Positions 5,172 through 6,557 of a stretch of 6,557 bases of DNA are shown piece after piece; within the stretch, counting starts at the first letter, position 1; every line of letters starts with the position of its first letter. The translations under genes were made by a program, and so were the position numbers. Source of the stretch: an uncultured Selenomonadales bacterium (GTDB lineage Bacteria > Bacillota > Negativicutes > Selenomonadales > Selenomonadaceae); contig CAMJAZ010000097.1 of assembly GCA_946403735.1 (NCBI GenBank), positions 1-6,557 of the forward strand, written 5' to 3'. The notes under the pieces are model-generated. The model had not been told where the DNA came from, did no database searches, and saw nothing but the letters and a program-made list of their open reading frames with translations.

Positions 5172-6557
5172 TTATTTTTTGAAAGGGAACTTTCCAGCAA
5201 GACCGCCTAAGAGACCACTAAGGTCAGGCATTCTCAACTTTCCAGCGCCTTTTTTACCTTTAGTCTTTTTATTTTTATTTTTTCTAGCTACTTGCTGTTG
5301 CGCCTTAACATTCATTTGACGCATCATCTTTCGCATTTCTTCAAATTGCTTGAGAAGTTTATTAACGTCAGAAACTTGAGTGCCGCTACCCATTGCGATT
5401 CGCTTTTTACGTTTAGCGTCTATAATATCGGTATTAACTCTTTCTTTCGGCGTCATGGAAAGGATAATCGCTTCCATATGTTTAACTTCCTTGCCGTCCA
5501 AGTCAAGGTCGACGCCAACAAGTTTTTTCTTCAACGTACCCATGCCAGGAATCATACCTAGCAAGTCATTGAGTGAACCGAGCTTTTTAACGTGTTGAAG
5601 TTGTTCAAGAAAATCAGCTAAGGTGAAATCGTCCGTCTTGATTTTCTTAACCATTTTTTCAGCAGTCTTTTCATCAATGGCGGAATGTGCCTTTTCAATC
5701 AATGAAAGTACGTCGCCCATACCGAGAATGCGTGACGCCATACGTTCAGGGTGAAAAACTTCCAGCGGTTCAATTTTTTCGCCCATACCGACAAATTTTA
5801 TTGGACAGCCAGTAGCCGCTTTTATGGAAAGTGCCGCGCCGCCACGTGCGTCACCGTCAAGCTTAGTTAAAACTATTCCGTCAACGCCCAATGTATTGTG
5901 GAAAGTTTCAGCAACGTTTACAGCCTCTTGCCCAATCATTGCATCGACGACAAGCAAAATTTCATGCGGATTGACAGCGGCTTTAATGTCTTTAAGCTCC
6001 TGCATTAACCTTTCATCAATCTGCAAGCGTCCAGCTGTATCAATGATTAAAACGTCTCTAGCGTGCGAATCGGCATAAGACAAAGAATCTTTAGCAATTT
6101 GTACGGCGTCTTGAATATCTTCCGTGAAGACGGGAACGTCAATTTGTTCACCTAAAACTTGCAACTGCCGAATTGCCGCAGGTCTATAAATATCAGCCGC
6201 GACAAGTGCAGGACGTTTCCCCTGCTTTTTCATAGACAGCGCTAATTTGCCAGCCGAAGTAGTTTTACCAGAGCCTTGAAGACCAACCATTAAAATAATT
6301 GTTGGCGGACGCGATGAAATGTTCAACTTTGCCGCCTTGCCGCCCATAAGTACGGCTAATTCTTCGTCAACAATTTTTATGACGGATTGAGCAGGCGTAA
6401 GCTTACTTAAAATTTCTGTATCGACTGCACGCGCTTTAACATTTTTTTCAAACTGCCGAACAATTTTATAGTTTACGTCCGCCGCTAAAAGAGCCATTCG
6501 TACATCTTTTAATGCCTTGTCAACGTCTTTTGCAGTAAGTTTACCGTGACCGCGCAG
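5172..6557 (-). CDS. ffh: Signal recognition particle protein Ffh (5' end outside window)
   Basis: Ffh is the SRP54-type GTPase that binds 4.5S/6S RNA and signal sequences of nascent chains and, with FtsY, targets ribosomes to the membrane. The frame is open to the window edge: 20 codons beginning LRGHGKLTAKDVDKALKDVR precede the first internal ATG (6497), and they match the N-domain. I estimate 15-20 residues are missing. In visible-residue numbering, GLQGSGKTT (92-100) is the P-loop, DIYRPAA (122-128) is G2, DTAGR (173-177) is G3, TKLDGDARGG (231-240) is G4 and GMGE (257-260) is the closing loop. The methionine-rich M domain follows from about 275, with RIAMGSGTQVSDVNKLLKQF (386-405) as the SRP-RNA helix-turn-helix. 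It ends in a lysine-rich stretch and a glycine-rich tail. rpsP follows 42 bases downstream in the same transcript. Confidence 0.97.
   Translation of the reverse strand: MRGHGKLTAKDVDKALKDVRMALLAADVNYKIVRQFEKNVKARAVDTEILSKLTPAQSVIKIVDEELAVLMGGKAAKLNISSRPPTIILMVGLQGSGKTTSAGKLALSMKKQGKRPALVAADIYRPAAIRQLQVLGEQIDVPVFTEDIQDAVQIAKDSLSYADSHARDVLIIDTAGRLQIDERLMQELKDIKAAVNPHEILLVVDAMIGQEAVNVAETFHNTLGVDGIVLTKLDGDARGGAALSIKAATGCPIKFVGMGEKIEPLEVFHPERMASRILGMGDVLSLIEKAHSAIDEKTAEKMVKKIKTDDFTLADFLEQLQHVKKLGSLNDLLGMIPGMGTLKKKLVGVDLDLDGKEVKHMEAIILSMTPKERVNTDIIDAKRKKRIAMGSGTQVSDVNKLLKQFEEMRKMMRQMNVKAQQQVARKNKNKKTKGKKGAGKLRMPDLSGLLGGLAGKFPFKK

Noticed and set aside
6495..6497. Internal ATG as the ffh start
   Set aside because: Twenty further in-frame codons up to the window edge match the Ffh N-domain, so the real start is outside.

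Overview
All recognised genes lie on the minus strand, so the window reads right to left. The gene order ffh - rpsP - khpA (KH-domain protein) is the classic Bacillota ribosome/SRP block. The AT-rich composition and the ArgG/ArgH/Ffh sequences fit a Bacillota lineage. From memory of family sequences I lean towards Negativicutes (Selenomonas-like), but this is inference and was not searched.

Right part (4530-6557): ffh is cut by the window edge and its 5' end is missing. It is followed by rpsP (bS16) and khpA, then a strong intrinsic terminator at 4530-4560. In many Bacillota khpA is followed by rimM, trmD and rplS. Here the unit stops and unrelated metabolic genes follow.

Middle part (986-4507): a classical short-chain dehydrogenase/reductase (SDR) gene comes first, then argG and argH, the last two steps of arginine biosynthesis. 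argG has its own convincing sigma-70-type promoter, which sits inside a widely spaced inverted repeat. A small imperfect hairpin separates argG from argH.

Left part (1-973): an accessory-looking tail begins 12 bases after argH. It holds a short Rossmann-fold gene broken by two compensating frame changes in homopolymers (A6 and G7), an unrecognised 173-residue protein that may have a nucleotidyltransferase-like fold, and the start of another glycine-motif Rossmann gene overlapping it by 4 bases (ATGA). The set resembles pieces of a surface-glycan or glycosylation locus, but that is inference.

The least ordinary signal is a degenerate 7-base periodic repeat at gene boundaries. Seven consecutive heptamers lie between the SDR stop and the argG promoter. 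Five more cover the SDR start codon. A related GCTAAAA pair straddles the rpsP stop. I see no CRISPR array, tRNA, rRNA, insertion sequence or clear new defence system. No gene-free stretch exceeds about 120 bases.
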